A DNA stretch of 64,000 bases from Corynebacterium humireducens NBRC 106098 = DSM 45392 (GCF_000819445.1 NZ_CP005286.1:1488001-1552000); one strand, 5' to 3'; positions 35,588 to 43,864 are shown, counted from the first letter of the stretch. Translations and numbers: made by a program. Notes: generated by a model from the sequence alone, not told the origin.

Positions 35588-37625
35588 GGGCTGCCTCGCT
35601 CGGCTGCTCGTTGACGCGGTCCCGGACCCAGGCCTCAATCAGCTCGACGGCCTCGGCCACCGGCACGCCGTTGACCTGCGTGCCGTCCAGGAAACGGAAG
35701 CTCACAGCGTCAGCCTCGACGTCGCGGGCACCGGCCAGCAGCATGAACGGGATCTTGCCGGTCGTGTGGTTGCGGATCTTCTTCTGCATGCGGTCGTCCG
35801 AGGTGTCCACCTCGGCGCGGATGCCACGCCTGCGCAGCTCGGCGGTGACAGCCTCCAGGTGCGGCGCGAAATCATCCGCGACCGGGATGCCCATCACCTG
35901 GTGCGGGGCCAGCCACGCCGGGAAGGCGCCGGCGTAGTGCTCGAGGAGCACGCCGAAGAAACGCTCGATGGAGCCGAAGAGCGCACGGTGGATCATGATC
36001 GGGCGCTTCTTGGAGCCGTCCGGGGCGGTGTACTCGAGGTCGAAACGCTCCGGCAGGTTGAAGTCCAGCTGGACGGTGGACATCTGCCAGGTACGGCCGA
36101 TGGCGTCCTTGGCCTGGACGGAGATCTTCGGGCCGTAGAACGCGGCGCCCTCCGGGTCCGGCACCAGGTGCAGGCCCGACTTGTCGGCCACCCGCTGCAG
36201 GATGTCGGTGGAACGCTCCCAGATCTCGTCGGAACCGACGGACTTCTTCGGGTCCCGGGTGGACAGCTCCAGGTAGAAGTCGTCCAGGCCGTAGTCCTGC
36301 AGCAGCGAGATGATGAAGTCGAGGACCGTGGTCAGCTCCTGCTCGAGCTGGTCCTCGGTGCAGTAGATGTGCGCGTCGTCCTGGGTGAAACCGCGGGCGC
36401 GGGTCAGTCCGTGGACGACACCGGACTTCTCGTAGCGGTAGACCGTGCCGAACTCGAACAGACGCAGCGGCAGCTCACGGTAGGAACGGCCCCGGGAGGC
36501 GAAGATGAGGTTGTGCATCGGGCAGTTCATCGGCTTGGCGTAGTAGTCCTGCGCCGGCTTGGTGACGTTGCCCTCCTCGTCCGTCTCACCGTCGAGCTGC
36601 ATCGGGGGGAACATGCCCTCCGCGTAGAAGTCCAGGTGGCCGGACTTCTCGAACAGGTCACCCTTGGTGATGTGCGGGGTGTTGACGAAGGAGTAGCCGC
36701 CCGCGATGTGCTGACGACGCGAGTGCTCCTCCATCTCCATGCGGATGGTCGCACCGTTGGGGTGGAACACCGGGAAACCGGAGCCGATCTCGTCCGGGAA
36801 GGAGAACAGGTCCAGCTCGGCTCCCAGGCGACGGTGGTCACGCTTCTCGGCCTCGGCCAGCATGTGCTGGTACGCGTCGAGGGACTCCTTGTCCTCCCAG
36901 GCGGTGCCGTAGATGCGCTGCAGGCCGGCGTTGTCCTGGTTGCCGCGCCAGTAGGCGGCGGAGGAGCGGGTGATGGCGAATGCCGGGATGTAGCGGGTCG
37001 TGGGCACGTGCGGGCCACGGCACATGTCCGACCACTCGACCTCACCCGTGCGCGGGTTGATGTTGTCGTAGGCGGTCAGCTCGCCGGCGCCGATCTCGGT
37101 GGCCTCGTCGGAGTCCGGGTCGATGTTGCCCTTGTCGGCGACGAGCTCCAGCTTGAAGGGCTCGTCGGCAAGCTCCTCGGCGGCGGCCTCGGTGGAGGCG
37201 TAGGTGCGGCGCTCGAACTTCTGGCCCGACTTGATGATCTTCTTCATGCGACGCTCGATCGCCTTGAGGTCCTCCGGGGTGAAGGGCTCGGCGACCTGGA
37301 AGTCGTAGTAGAAGCCGTTGTCGATGGCCGGGCCGATGCCCAGCTTCGTGCCCGGGAACTCGGCCTGGACGGCCTGGGCGAGGACGTGAGCGCAGGAGTG
37401 ACGGATGACGCCGCGCCCCTCCTCGGAGCTGGCCGGCACGGGCGTGAACTCCGCGTCGGTCTCCGGGGTGTGGGACAGGTCGCGGAGGTTGCCCTCCGCA
37501 TCCTTGACGACGACGACGGCGTCCGGGCCCTTGTTCGGCAGATCCAGCTCCCGCATCGCGGTGCCGACGGGGGTGCCGGCCGGGACCGTGAACGAGGGGA
37601 ATGCGGGGGCGGTGGTGTTCACCAT
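35568..37625 (-). CDS. thrS: Threonine--tRNA ligase
   Basis: 685 residues. TGS domain at the start (ISVTVPAG-like [19 protein letters not shown]), the editing-type second domain ([19 protein letters not shown]), the class II core ([19 protein letters not shown], motif 2 [26 protein letters not shown], motif 3 [19 protein letters not shown]) and the anticodon-binding end. First gene of the thrS-HIT-pgsA-patA-pimA-lemA-like block. ATG 37625 has AAGGAG 12-13 nt upstream; GTG 37622 is the neighbour. Confidence 0.97.
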   Translation of the reverse strand: MVNTTAPAFPSFTVPAGTPVGTAMRELDLPNKGPDAVVVVKDAEGNLRDLSHTPETDAEFTPVPASSEEGRGVIRHSCAHVLAQAVQAEFPGTKLGIGPAIDNGFYYDFQVAEPFTPEDLKAIERRMKKIIKSGQKFERRTYASTEAAAEELADEPFKLELVADKGNIDPDSDEATEIGAGELTAYDNINPRTGEVEWSDMCRGPHVPTTRYIPAFAITRSSAAYWRGNQDNAGLQRIYGTAWEDKESLDAYQHMLAEAEKRDHRRLGAELDLFSFPDEIGSGFPVFHPNGATIRMEMEEHSRRQHIAGGYSFVNTPHITKGDLFEKSGHLDFYAEGMFPPMQLDGETDEEGNVTKPAQDYYAKPMNCPMHNLIFASRGRSYRELPLRLFEFGTVYRYEKSGVVHGLTRARGFTQDDAHIYCTEDQLEQELTTVLDFIISLLQDYGLDDFYLELSTRDPKKSVGSDEIWERSTDILQRVADKSGLHLVPDPEGAAFYGPKISVQAKDAIGRTWQMSTVQLDFNLPERFDLEYTAPDGSKKRPIMIHRALFGSIERFFGVLLEHYAGAFPAWLAPHQVMGIPVADDFAPHLEAVTAELRRRGIRAEVDTSDDRMQKKIRNHTTGKIPFMLLAGARDVEADAVSFRFLDGTQVNGVPVAEAVELIEAWVRDRVNEQPSEAALAARRQ

Positions 37626-37859
37626 GAGTGTGCTGCGCTCCTTAACTTGCGCTCACGCAGGCGGCGGCATACCTGGCCGCTGCCTGCTCGACATGTCGGG
37701 CACGGCTGCGATCCCCGGCGGGGCGCAGTCGCTTCGGCAACATACTACCCCGCCCGGTCACGGGTTCCTGCAGTGGCGTGGAACCGCGTCCTGAACAGCG
37801 GAAAGGCGCGGCACGGGGACCACCAATGTCCCGTGCCGCGCCCGGTTCTCGCGGGGGCG
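37626..37859. other. Intergenic region thrS/DyP
   Basis: 234 bp. It holds the DyP terminator (37806-37841) and, on the minus strand, a TAGTAT box near 37740 that could start thrS transcription, leaving a leader of roughly 100 nt with short GC hairpins. I see no T-box consensus. Confidence 0.4.
37806..37841 (-). terminator. Terminator after the DyP peroxidase gene
   Basis: GCGCGGCACGGG and CCCGTGCCGCGC form a 12-bp perfect stem followed by CTTTCC on the minus strand. Confidence 0.7.
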
Positions 37860-39095
37860 TCAGGCCTCGAGGAGGCGCTGCGCCCAGTAGGCGTCGCCGG
37901 TCGAGCCGTCCTCGCTGGTTCCCGGCGGGATCCAGTAGACGGCCGAGCCGATGTGCGTGATCCACTCGTTGAGGCGGTCGGCCTCGTCGAGACGCTTCTG
38001 GATCGGGTCGTACTGCAGGAGCGGATCCTTCTGGAAGCACAGGAACACCAGGCCCGAGTTGGACAGCTGTTCGCTGCCGGGCTCCGGGGCGATGTCGTAG
38101 TTGTAGGCACGACGCTTGATGCGCTGCTCCGGGTGTCCCTCCGCCGGTTTGGCGCGGAAGACATGGCTCTGCTGGTCGATGACCGGCAGGCCGAACTTGT
38201 CCGTGGCCGTGAAGTCCGGTTCGTCGAACTCGTCCTCACCGGTCAGCGGGGCGCCGGTGTCGAGCTTCCGGCCCATGGCCTCCTCACGGGAGGGGCGGTC
38301 GAGCATCTCCCAGGTGTCCATGTTCATGTTGATGCGGCGCACGACCATCGAGGTCGAGCCCTGCATCCACTCCGGGGCGCCGTCGGCGATCCACACCTGC
38401 TCGTTGAACTCCTCCTCCGAGCGGGGGTTGACGGTGCCGTCCACCTGGCCGAAGAGGTTGCGCGGGGTCTCCCCCGGCTTGTGCGCGCCGTAGGCACGCA
38501 GGAATCCCTGCTGCATCCAGAACACCCGTGCGTAGTCCATGCCGGAACGCACGAGGTGACGGGTGGCGTGCGCGAGCATGATGGGATCGTCGGAACAGAT
38601 CTGGACGACCAGATCCGTCTGACCCCACCGGTCCTCGAGCTGGTCCAGCTTGTACTCGGGAAGTGGCTGCAGCCACTCAGGCCGCTTGTCGACGGCGTCG
38701 ATCACCTCGAACACCCGCGGGCCGAATCCACACGTGATGGTGAGGTTCGACGGCGCGACCACGAGCTCCGGCTCCAGGCTGCCCAGCGGGGTCTCGCCGG
38801 TGCACAGGCGCCGGGAGTCCTCCGACCAGGACCGCATGAGACGGGCCACCGCTCCCCTGTCGACACCGTCGACCAGGTTGAAGCCGACGAGGTTGAGGTT
38901 GGCCTGGGCGGGCGTGGAGATACCCGCCTGGCGCTCCCCGTCGAAGGGGACGATGGCGTCGTAGAGCCGGGTGTCCGCGGCGGCGGTCATCTTCGCCGCT
39001 GCCCTGTCCTGCGGGGTGGCGCAGGCCGCCAAGGCAGCACCACCCGCCGTGACGGACAGTCCGGTGAGGAACCCGCGACGGGACAAAGCTGACAT
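37860..39095 (-). CDS. Tat-exported DyP-type heme peroxidase (EfeB-like)
   Basis: 411 residues. The twin-arginine signal SRRGFLTGLSVTAGGAALAACA ends in a possible lipobox. The DyP motif GxxDG is seen in NLFGQVDGTVNP. The proximal heme region lies further on, with KRRAYNYDIAP and LVFLCFQKDP. The enzyme uses H2O2 with heme; EfeB relatives work in iron uptake. It is the last gene of the CopC-PCu(A)C-DyP set, separated from PCu(A)C by 35 nt, which suggests shared expression with copper proteins. Confidence 0.94.
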   Translation of the reverse strand: MSALSRRGFLTGLSVTAGGAALAACATPQDRAAAKMTAAADTRLYDAIVPFDGERQAGISTPAQANLNLVGFNLVDGVDRGAVARLMRSWSEDSRRLCTGETPLGSLEPELVVAPSNLTITCGFGPRVFEVIDAVDKRPEWLQPLPEYKLDQLEDRWGQTDLVVQICSDDPIMLAHATRHLVRSGMDYARVFWMQQGFLRAYGAHKPGETPRNLFGQVDGTVNPRSEEEFNEQVWIADGAPEWMQGSTSMVVRRINMNMDTWEMLDRPSREEAMGRKLDTGAPLTGEDEFDEPDFTATDKFGLPVIDQQSHVFRAKPAEGHPEQRIKRRAYNYDIAPEPGSEQLSNSGLVFLCFQKDPLLQYDPIQKRLDEADRLNEWITHIGSAVYWIPPGTSEDGSTGDAYWAQRLLEA

Positions 39096-39130
39096 GTCTG
39101 TTATTCCACTTCCTGGGTAGTGTGCTGGAT

Positions 39131-39748
39131 CTAGTTCTCGGACTCGGACTCAGCGTCGTCCATCTGGCCCATCTGGTGGCCCTGGAGGGAGCCGTCGGAG
39201 TTGTAGCTCTCCTCGCCGGAGGCGATGGTGCGGACCGGGAGGTCCTTGACCTCCTGGGTGGAGCCGTCGCCGAACTCGATGATGATGTCGATGGTGTCGC
39301 CGGCCTCGATCGGCTCGTTGTAGTCCATGATCATCATGTGGTCGCCGCCCGGCTTGAGCTCGTACTCCTCGCCTGCCGGCAGGACGAAGCCACCCGGCTT
39401 CATCTGCATGACGCCGTCGACGACCTCGTGGAGCTCGTAGGTCGGAGCACCGAGGTTGGAGGTGAATCCGACGACGTTGATGTCCTCGTCGCTGTTGTTG
39501 GTGAAGATGCCGAAGATACCGGTCATGTCCTTCTCAGCCGGCTTGGACTTGACGAAGCCCTCGGTGAAGGTGACCCACTCGGCGTTCTCGCCCTCGCCGA
39601 CGACGTCGGTGGCCGTGGTGGTGGCGGTGGTCTCGGCCGCGGTGGTGGCGGTCGTGGTGGTGTCAGCGTCACCGTTGTCGGAGCAGCCGGCGAGCGCGAG
39701 AGCGGAGACAGCGAGAACAGAAAGTGCGATACGGCCTCGGGTGAACAT
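39131..39748 (-). CDS. PCu(A)C-domain copper chaperone lipoprotein
   Basis: 205 residues. Lipoprotein signal LALAGCSDN, a Thr/Ala linker, then a PCu(A)C fold with the copper motif H-x-n-M...H-x-M: YELHEVVDGVMQMKPGG and GGDHMMIMDYN. Such proteins deliver Cu(I) outside the cell, for instance to cytochrome oxidase. The C-terminal tail adds extra His/Met (GHQMGQMDD). It starts 3 nt after the copC stop. Confidence 0.92.
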   Translation of the reverse strand: MFTRGRIALSVLAVSALALAGCSDNGDADTTTTATTAAETTATTTATDVVGEGENAEWVTFTEGFVKSKPAEKDMTGIFGIFTNNSDEDINVVGFTSNLGAPTYELHEVVDGVMQMKPGGFVLPAGEEYELKPGGDHMMIMDYNEPIEAGDTIDIIIEFGDGSTQEVKDLPVRTIASGEESYNSDGSLQGHQMGQMDDAESESEN

Positions 39749-39751
39749 AAT

Positions 39752-40348
39752 TTACTCCTGGGTGTTTTTCTGGCCCCGGGCGATCACCATGACGATGACG
39801 CCGAGGATGGCGAGTATGCCCACTCCTGCGAGGATCCACGTGAGCGGATTCTGCAGCATTCCGGTGTCCTCCGACGCCTCGGACGCGGCATCCGCGGTCG
39901 ACTCGGCGGCAGTGGAAGCCGCGTCGCGCTCACCGGCCACCGTGAAGGTGGTCATACCGCGCGTCGAGTGACCGTCGGAGGACGTGATCTGGAAACCGAT
40001 GCGGTAGTCACCGGGCCCCGGGTTCACGTCGGCCGGCACCTCGATGCTGACCATGCGCCCGTCGATGGACGGCGGACCGGAGAAGAGGATCTCCCCGGAA
40101 TTGATGTCCGAGATGGCGAAGGTGTTGAAGTCCAGCTTCACGTAACCGGAGAACTCCAGCTCGATGACCTCCGGAAACTCATCGACCACATCCCCGTTGT
40201 CGGGGTTGCCGCCGATGACCAGGTCATGAGCCGGGGAAACCGGGGCAGCCAGAACCAGCAGGCCGGCGGTTGCGGCCGCCGCCGTGAGGTTCCGGAGCTT
40301 ACGGAATCGGGACTGCGTCACAGAGTGCTTCACCTTCGTTCGGATCAT
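39752..40348 (-). CDS. CopC-domain copper-binding membrane-anchored protein
   Basis: 198 residues. Signal peptide ending APVSPAHD, so the mature N-terminus begins with the histidine used by CopC proteins for copper. CopC fold with GGNPDNGDVVDEFPEVIELEFSGYV and SSDGHSTRGMTTFTV, an Ala/Ser/Glu linker, and a C-terminal helix (LTWILAGVGILAILGVIVMVIA). ATG 40348 is chosen; in-frame GTG 40333 and 40321 are alternatives. The first gene of the copper locus; a copper-type palindrome lies 210 bp upstream. Confidence 0.88.
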   Translation of the reverse strand: MIRTKVKHSVTQSRFRKLRNLTAAAATAGLLVLAAPVSPAHDLVIGGNPDNGDVVDEFPEVIELEFSGYVKLDFNTFAISDINSGEILFSGPPSIDGRMVSIEVPADVNPGPGDYRIGFQITSSDGHSTRGMTTFTVAGERDAASTAAESTADAASEASEDTGMLQNPLTWILAGVGILAILGVIVMVIARGQKNTQE

Positions 40349-40557
40349 GATCAGGGCATACGATACCCACACTGCGCGGGCATCAACAGAGCTGTCGGAG
40401 TGGCGTCGGACATAGTTCCCGGGGGTACTTTCCATGACACGGATCTCCGGCAATTCCACAGATGGCTGTCACATCACGCAACACATGGGCCTGCGAATAT
40501 ATTCCCGACCAGGCGAAACTGTGATGTAAAGCACCCGCGCCCATCAAAGGGTTGAAT

Positions 40558-40580
40558 CCCATACCCTCCTTGGGTATGGG
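40558..40580. promoter_or_regulatory. 9-bp-arm ATACCC/GGGTAT palindrome near the copper locus
   Basis: CCCATACCC and GGGTATGGG with a 5-nt spacer, perfect. The core equals the half-sites of the palindrome at 31958. It lies 210 bp before copC on the minus strand. Confidence 0.55.
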
Positions 40581-40616
40581 TCGCCGCAGCGCTTCCCGAC
40601 GCCCGGAAAAGCAGAA

Positions 40617-40648
40617 GACCCCCGGCCGACTGCTGTCGACCGGGGGTC
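40617..40648 (-). terminator. Terminator downstream of the tRNA fragment
   Basis: GACCCCCGG and CCGGGGGTC with a 14-nt loop, followed by TTCTGCTTTT on the minus strand, 8 nt after the CCA of the tRNA-like fragment. Confidence 0.65.
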
Positions 40649-40655
40649 TCCCGGG

Positions 40656-40700
40656 TGGTGGCCCCAGCCGGGCTCGAACCGAGACCCGCCACTGTCCGGC
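40656..40700 (-). pseudogene. tRNA 3'-end fragment
   Basis: On the minus strand the T-arm (CTCGG-TTCGAGC-CCGGC), a 7-nt acceptor strand TGGGGCC, discriminator A and an encoded CCA are recognisable, followed by a terminator. The expected GGCCCCA 5' acceptor, D-arm and anticodon arm are absent upstream. It may be a decayed tRNA or a footprint left by an integrative element. Confidence 0.5.
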
Positions 40701-40746
40701 AAGCCCACAAAATCCCACCCCAGGTCCCACGCAGCCGCGACCACGA

Positions 40747-40770
40747 GGGTTAAGCACTAAAAAGTGTGTC
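40747..40770 (+). repeat. Left terminal inverted repeat of the IS
   Basis: 24 bp, begins GGGTTAAGC; 23/24 identical to the inverted right end. Confidence 0.9.
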
Positions 40771-40898
40771 CGTGACTCTGCGTAGCCCCAGCACAGTGCC
40801 ACTAAACCGGGGTTTAATAGCTCCCGAACAGCTATTTCCCGCACGTTAACCCACCCCGGTGCCGCCTTCTGCTAGGCCCGCTCGATTGGCTGTAAGCG

Positions 40899-42089
40899 GT
40901 GACCACAAACCGACCCCGCTGCCCCGTATGCAGCCACACCACCAAGAAAAACGGCACCACCAGCAAAGGCACCACCCGCTGGCGCTGCACCGACTGCGGA
41001 CACTCCTTTGTCCGCACCACCCAGCACGACCACCCCCACGCCGCCACCATGCGGACCTTCATCACCTGGGTCACCGGCACACAATCCCTGACGGCCCTGG
41101 CCGAACACCACGGCCGCCACCGCAACACCCTCAGCCGTCGGATGTCCTGGTGCTGGTGGATCATCCCACCCTCAGCAGTCGACCCGCACCGCATCCACGA
41201 CCAGATCTTCCTCGATGCCACCTTCCTGGCCAGCGGCTGCCTGCTCATCGCCGCCAGCCGCACCCACATCATCAACTGGACCTGGGCACGCACAGAAACC
41301 ACCGCCGCCTACCGGGAACTGATCAGCCCGATCCCCGCACCATTGATGGCTGTCATCGATGGTGGCCAAGGCGCCGCCTCCGCGATCACCTCCACATGGC
41401 CGACCACAATCATCCAACGGTGTCTGGTCCACGCCCAACGAGTTGTCCGCCGCCACACCACCAGCCGGCCACGCACCGACGCAGGGAAAACCATCTACCG
41501 TCTGGCCCTGCAGCTGACCCGGATCACCACCCTGGACCAGGCCGCCGAATGGACCGCGCACCTCCAGCAGTTCGGTGCCGTCTACCAGGACTGGCTCAAC
41601 CAGAAGACCACCGTCCAGGACCCGGTGACCCGTCAGTACAAGCAGGTGTTCACCCATCCACGGGTCCGTGCCGCCTATCATTCGCTGCTGTCGTTGTACC
41701 GGCGGAAACTGCTGTTCAACTACCTCCAACCACCTGCCGGGGCCGTGGACCCGGACAGGTTCGCCCCGACCACCAACGTCCTGGAGGGCGGGTTCAACGC
41801 ACCGGTCAAAGAGCTCGCCCGTCGCCACCGCGGACTGTCGCGTCCCCATCAACGCACCGTCATTGACTGGTGGCTGTACCTGAAGACACAAACTCCTGAC
41901 GATCCAGTAGCGATCGCCAGGAGTCAGTCCTGGGGCCAAGTCGCACTTTCCACGGCGCAGGACTTGGTCAACCACGAAAACACCCGCCCCGACATAAACG
42001 GAATCGGTGCCCCTGCAGGCTACGACACTGCGATTGATTCCAGCTACCAGCACTCCATGGGCATCCAGCAAGGATGGATAGGCCGCTGA
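40899..42089 (+). CDS. IS256-superfamily transposase with N-terminal zinc ribbon
   Basis: 396 residues. Zinc ribbon CPVC...CTDCGHSF at residues 9-31, a helix-turn-helix region (TALAEHHGRHRNTLSRRM), then the DDE core: D in QIFLDATFLASGCLL, D in MAVIDGGQGA with QRCLVHAQRVVRRH, and E in TTNVLEGGFNAPVKELAR. The RCLVH and TNxxE signatures are IS256-like, and the length and ribbon fit the IS1249 group of corynebacteria. GTG start. The frame is intact. Confidence 0.88.
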   Translation: MTTNRPRCPVCSHTTKKNGTTSKGTTRWRCTDCGHSFVRTTQHDHPHAATMRTFITWVTGTQSLTALAEHHGRHRNTLSRRMSWCWWIIPPSAVDPHRIHDQIFLDATFLASGCLLIAASRTHIINWTWARTETTAAYRELISPIPAPLMAVIDGGQGAASAITSTWPTTIIQRCLVHAQRVVRRHTTSRPRTDAGKTIYRLALQLTRITTLDQAAEWTAHLQQFGAVYQDWLNQKTTVQDPVTRQYKQVFTHPRVRAAYHSLLSLYRRKLLFNYLQPPAGAVDPDRFAPTTNVLEGGFNAPVKELARRHRGLSRPHQRTVIDWWLYLKTQTPDDPVAIARSQSWGQVALSTAQDLVNHENTRPDINGIGAPAGYDTAIDSSYQHSMGIQQGWIGR

Positions 42090-42125
42090 CCCGCCTCGTC
42101 TGGCCCAGACGACACGCCCGGGCCA

Positions 42126-42149
42126 GACACACTTTTTGGTGCTTAACCC
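42126..42149 (-). repeat. Right terminal inverted repeat of the IS
   Basis: 24 bp ending GCTTAACCC, followed by the GACCACGA duplication. Confidence 0.9.
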
Positions 42150-42172
42150 GACCACGAGCCCTGAAAACAGAA

Positions 42173-42197
42173 AAAACCCCCAGGCGACCGGGGGTTT
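42173..42197 (-). terminator. Terminator of tRNA-Val(CAC)
   Basis: AACCCCC and GGGGGTT stem, followed on the minus strand by TTTTCTGTTTT, just downstream of the tRNA. Confidence 0.8.
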
Positions 42198-42202
42198 TCA
42201 CG

Positions 42203-42277
42203 TGGTGGTCCTAGCTGGGTTCGAACCAGCGACCTTTCCGGTGTGAACGGAACGCTCTTCCACTGAGCCATAGGACC
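42203..42277 (-). tRNA. tRNA-Val (CAC), with encoded CCA
   Basis: Acceptor GGTCCTA/TAGGACC, anticodon stem TTCCG/CGGAA with loop TTCACAC, so the anticodon is CAC. T-arm GGTTCGAACCC. CCA is encoded. It reads GUG codons. Confidence 0.95.
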
Positions 42278-42502
42278 TTGTGCGATAAGGAACCTTACAC
42301 GGAGAGGCACAGTTAGACCTAATCCGCAGGTCACGCCACTTTCCGGCCCTCTCGACGCCCGCCGGACCGTCAGCGAATGACATCGACGTAATTTCGAGAC
42401 CTTCCGGCAGCCCGGAACCATGCCCCGACCTGGCGATTTGTGTTCTGACGGCGGATGAGGATAAAGTTTTGACTCGCACCACGGCAACAGCCACGGTGCA
42501 GT
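42278..42502. other. Divergent intergenic region between tRNA-Val(CAC) and the tRNA array
   Basis: 225 bp, must hold promoters for tRNA transcription both ways. On the plus strand GATAAAGTTTTGACTCGC lies near 42460. Frames here are tRNA-derived shadows. Confidence 0.4.
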
Positions 42503-42575
42503 GCGGATGTAGCGCAGTTGGTAGCGCATCACCTTGCCAAGGTGAGGGTCGCGAGTTCGAGTCTCGTCATCCGCT
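42503..42575 (+). tRNA. tRNA-Gly (GCC), copy 1
   Basis: Acceptor GCGGATG/CATCCGC, loop TTGCCAA gives anticodon GCC, T-arm GAGTTCGAGTCTC. No encoded CCA. Identical to copies 2 and 3. Confidence 0.96.
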
Positions 42576-42611
42576 CTCATTTCACCGGGCCAATCGGTAT
42601 GAAATGAACCC

Positions 42612-42683
42612 GCGCGATTAGCTCAGCGGGAGAGCGCTTCCCTGACACGGAAGAGGTCACTGGTTCAATCCCAGTATCGCGCA
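42612..42683 (+). tRNA. tRNA-Val (GAC), copy 1
   Basis: Acceptor GCGCGAT/ATCGCGC, loop CTGACAC gives anticodon GAC. Identical to the copy at 42907. Confidence 0.96.
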
Positions 42684-42706
42684 CAGAGACCCACAAGGTC
42701 TCGATT

Positions 42707-42779
42707 GCGGATGTAGCGCAGTTGGTAGCGCATCACCTTGCCAAGGTGAGGGTCGCGAGTTCGAGTCTCGTCATCCGCT
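42707..42779 (+). tRNA. tRNA-Gly (GCC), copy 2
   Basis: Same sequence as copy 1; part of the first Val-Gly unit. Confidence 0.96.
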
Positions 42780-42822
42780 CTGGTACCTTCTCACCAAGGT
42801 ACCCCTGAGGCGGCAACGCCAC

Positions 42823-42893
42823 GGTGGAATGGCCGAGTGGTGAGGCAACGGTCTGCAAAACCGTGCACACGGGTTCGATTCCCGTTTCCACCT
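42823..42893 (+). tRNA. tRNA-Cys (GCA)
   Basis: Acceptor GGTGGAA/TTCCACC, loop CTGCAAA gives anticodon GCA. T-arm GGGTTCGATTCCC. The only Cys tRNA seen in the window. Confidence 0.96.
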
Positions 42894-42906
42894 CTGGTTA
42901 GATCCT

Positions 42907-42978
42907 GCGCGATTAGCTCAGCGGGAGAGCGCTTCCCTGACACGGAAGAGGTCACTGGTTCAATCCCAGTATCGCGCA
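42907..42978 (+). tRNA. tRNA-Val (GAC), copy 2
   Basis: Same sequence as copy 1. Confidence 0.96.
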
Positions 42979-43001
42979 CAGAGACCCACAAGGTCTCGAT
43001 T

Positions 43002-43074
43002 GCGGATGTAGCGCAGTTGGTAGCGCATCACCTTGCCAAGGTGAGGGTCGCGAGTTCGAGTCTCGTCATCCGCT
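43002..43074 (+). tRNA. tRNA-Gly (GCC), copy 3
   Basis: Same sequence as copies 1 and 2; last tRNA of the array. Confidence 0.96.
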
Positions 43075-43084
43075 CAAGGCAGAA

Positions 43085-43113
43085 GGGCCGGTCCATCAGG
43101 ACCGGCCCTTTTT
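43085..43113 (+). terminator. Terminator of the tRNA array
   Basis: GGGCCGGTCC and GGACCGGCCC, 10-bp perfect stem with 4-nt loop, then TTTTT. Confidence 0.92.
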
Positions 43114-43138
43114 CGCACGCTTGTCGACGCCCTCCGCC

Positions 43139-43144
43139 TACCCT
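43139..43144 (+). promoter_or_regulatory. -10 box TACCCT for the RibD-like gene
   Basis: TACCCT is 6 nt before ATG 43151, without a ribosome site. Confidence 0.5.
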
Positions 43145-43150
43145 GGTGAC

Positions 43151-43864
43151 ATGATCACAGACATCATCGGTCCGCTGCTTCCCCCCACGGAGCCGGAGCT
43201 GCGTGCCATCTTCATCACCTCCCTCAACGGTTCCATCACCGTCGACGGCCGTTCCGGGGCCCTCGGCAACGACACCGACCGCGCCCTGCTGCTGGCGATG
43301 CGCGACTGGTCGGACGTGGTCCTCGCCGGTGCCCACACCGTCACCGCCGAGAACTACGGAGGCGTGGTCACCTCGCCGGAGGTCTCGGCCGCCCGTGTCG
43401 CAGAGGGTCGTCCGCCGGTCCCCCGCCTGGCGGTGGTCACCCGCAGTCTCCGCCTGGATCCGGAGTCCCGTTTCTTCCGGGAGGCCACCACTCCCCCACT
43501 CGTGCTCATCCCCGGGTCCTCCTTCACCGACCCGGATCTCGCTGCACAGCGGGACCGTCTCACGGCCGCCGGCGCGGAGATCCACTCCACCGGAGACGGC
43601 AGTCCCGCGGAGATCGTCCGCGTGCTGCACGGCCTGGGGCTTCCCCGCATCTCCTGCGAGGGCGGGCCGGCGCTCTTCTCCGAGGTCCTGCGGGCCGGAC
43701 TCGTGGACGTGCTGCACCTGACGGTCGCGCCGGTGATCCACGCGCCCGTCGAGAAGCAGCTGGCACACGACGTGCACACCCGCTTCACCCTCGACCGTCA
43801 CCTCGCCACCGACGACGGCACGCTGTTCCTCCGCCTCCGCAGGCCGGGCGCGGGGCTGCGGTAA
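43151..43864 (+). CDS. RibD C-terminal-type pyrimidine reductase family protein
   Basis: 237 residues. A single reductase domain of the RibD-C/DHFR-like fold: FITSLNGSITVDGRSGALGNDTDRALLLAMRDWSDVVLAGAHTVTAENY, then PRISCEGGPALFSEVLRAGLVDVLHLTVAPV. The deaminase half of RibD is missing, so it is not a complete RibD; the mycobacterial relative at this locus (Rv2671) is annotated RibD-like and can act in folate reduction. First gene of the conserved block leading to sigA. Confidence 0.9.
   Translation: MITDIIGPLLPPTEPELRAIFITSLNGSITVDGRSGALGNDTDRALLLAMRDWSDVVLAGAHTVTAENYGGVVTSPEVSAARVAEGRPPVPRLAVVTRSLRLDPESRFFREATTPPLVLIPGSSFTDPDLAAQRDRLTAAGAEIHSTGDGSPAEIVRVLHGLGLPRISCEGGPALFSEVLRAGLVDVLHLTVAPVIHAPVEKQLAHDVHTRFTLDRHLATDDGTLFLRLRRPGAGLR

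Larger units (their letters stand above)
40349..40746. other. Intergenic stretch between copC and the insertion sequence
   Basis: 398 bp without a credible gene. It holds a possible copC promoter (TTGATG near 40383 and TATCGT near 40365 on the minus strand), the ATACCC/GGGTAT palindrome, a terminator hairpin, the tRNA 3'-end fragment, and the left target-site copy of the IS. Confidence 0.6.
40747..42149 (+). mobile_element. Complete IS256-superfamily insertion sequence (IS1249-like)
   Basis: 1403 bp bounded by 24-bp inverted repeats that differ at one position (GGGTTAAGCAC[T/C]AAAAAG...), each flanked by the 8-bp direct repeat GACCACGA (40739-40746 and 42150-42157). It carries one intact transposase gene. 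The intact target duplication and open reading frame suggest a recent insertion. Family assignment rests on the transposase motifs. Confidence 0.9.
42612..43074 (+). repeat. Duplicated tRNA-Val/tRNA-Gly unit flanking tRNA-Cys
   Basis: 42612-42779 and 42907-43074 are 168-bp direct copies, identical including the spacer between the two tRNAs, with tRNA-Cys between them. This indicates a recent duplication or gene conversion. Confidence 0.85.

Noticed and set aside
37626..37859. Possible T-box riboswitch before thrS
   Set aside because: I see no specifier-loop/antiterminator consensus and no terminator facing thrS.
40383..40844. Several 66-153-residue frames around the tRNA fragment
   Set aside because: Their sequences (for example SRFEPGWGHHPG) are translations of tRNA and terminator DNA.
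40859..41866. Second long plus-strand frame in the IS (335 residues)
   Set aside because: Overlaps the transposase in another frame and is Pro/His/Arg-rich shadow.
42143..42580. Minus-strand frames across tRNA-Val and tRNA-Gly
   Set aside because: They read through structural RNA genes and show no domain or start signal.
42503..43074. Regularly repeated units that could suggest a CRISPR array
   Set aside because: The repeats are complete tRNAs with cloverleaf pairing; spacers are not variable and no cas gene is near.
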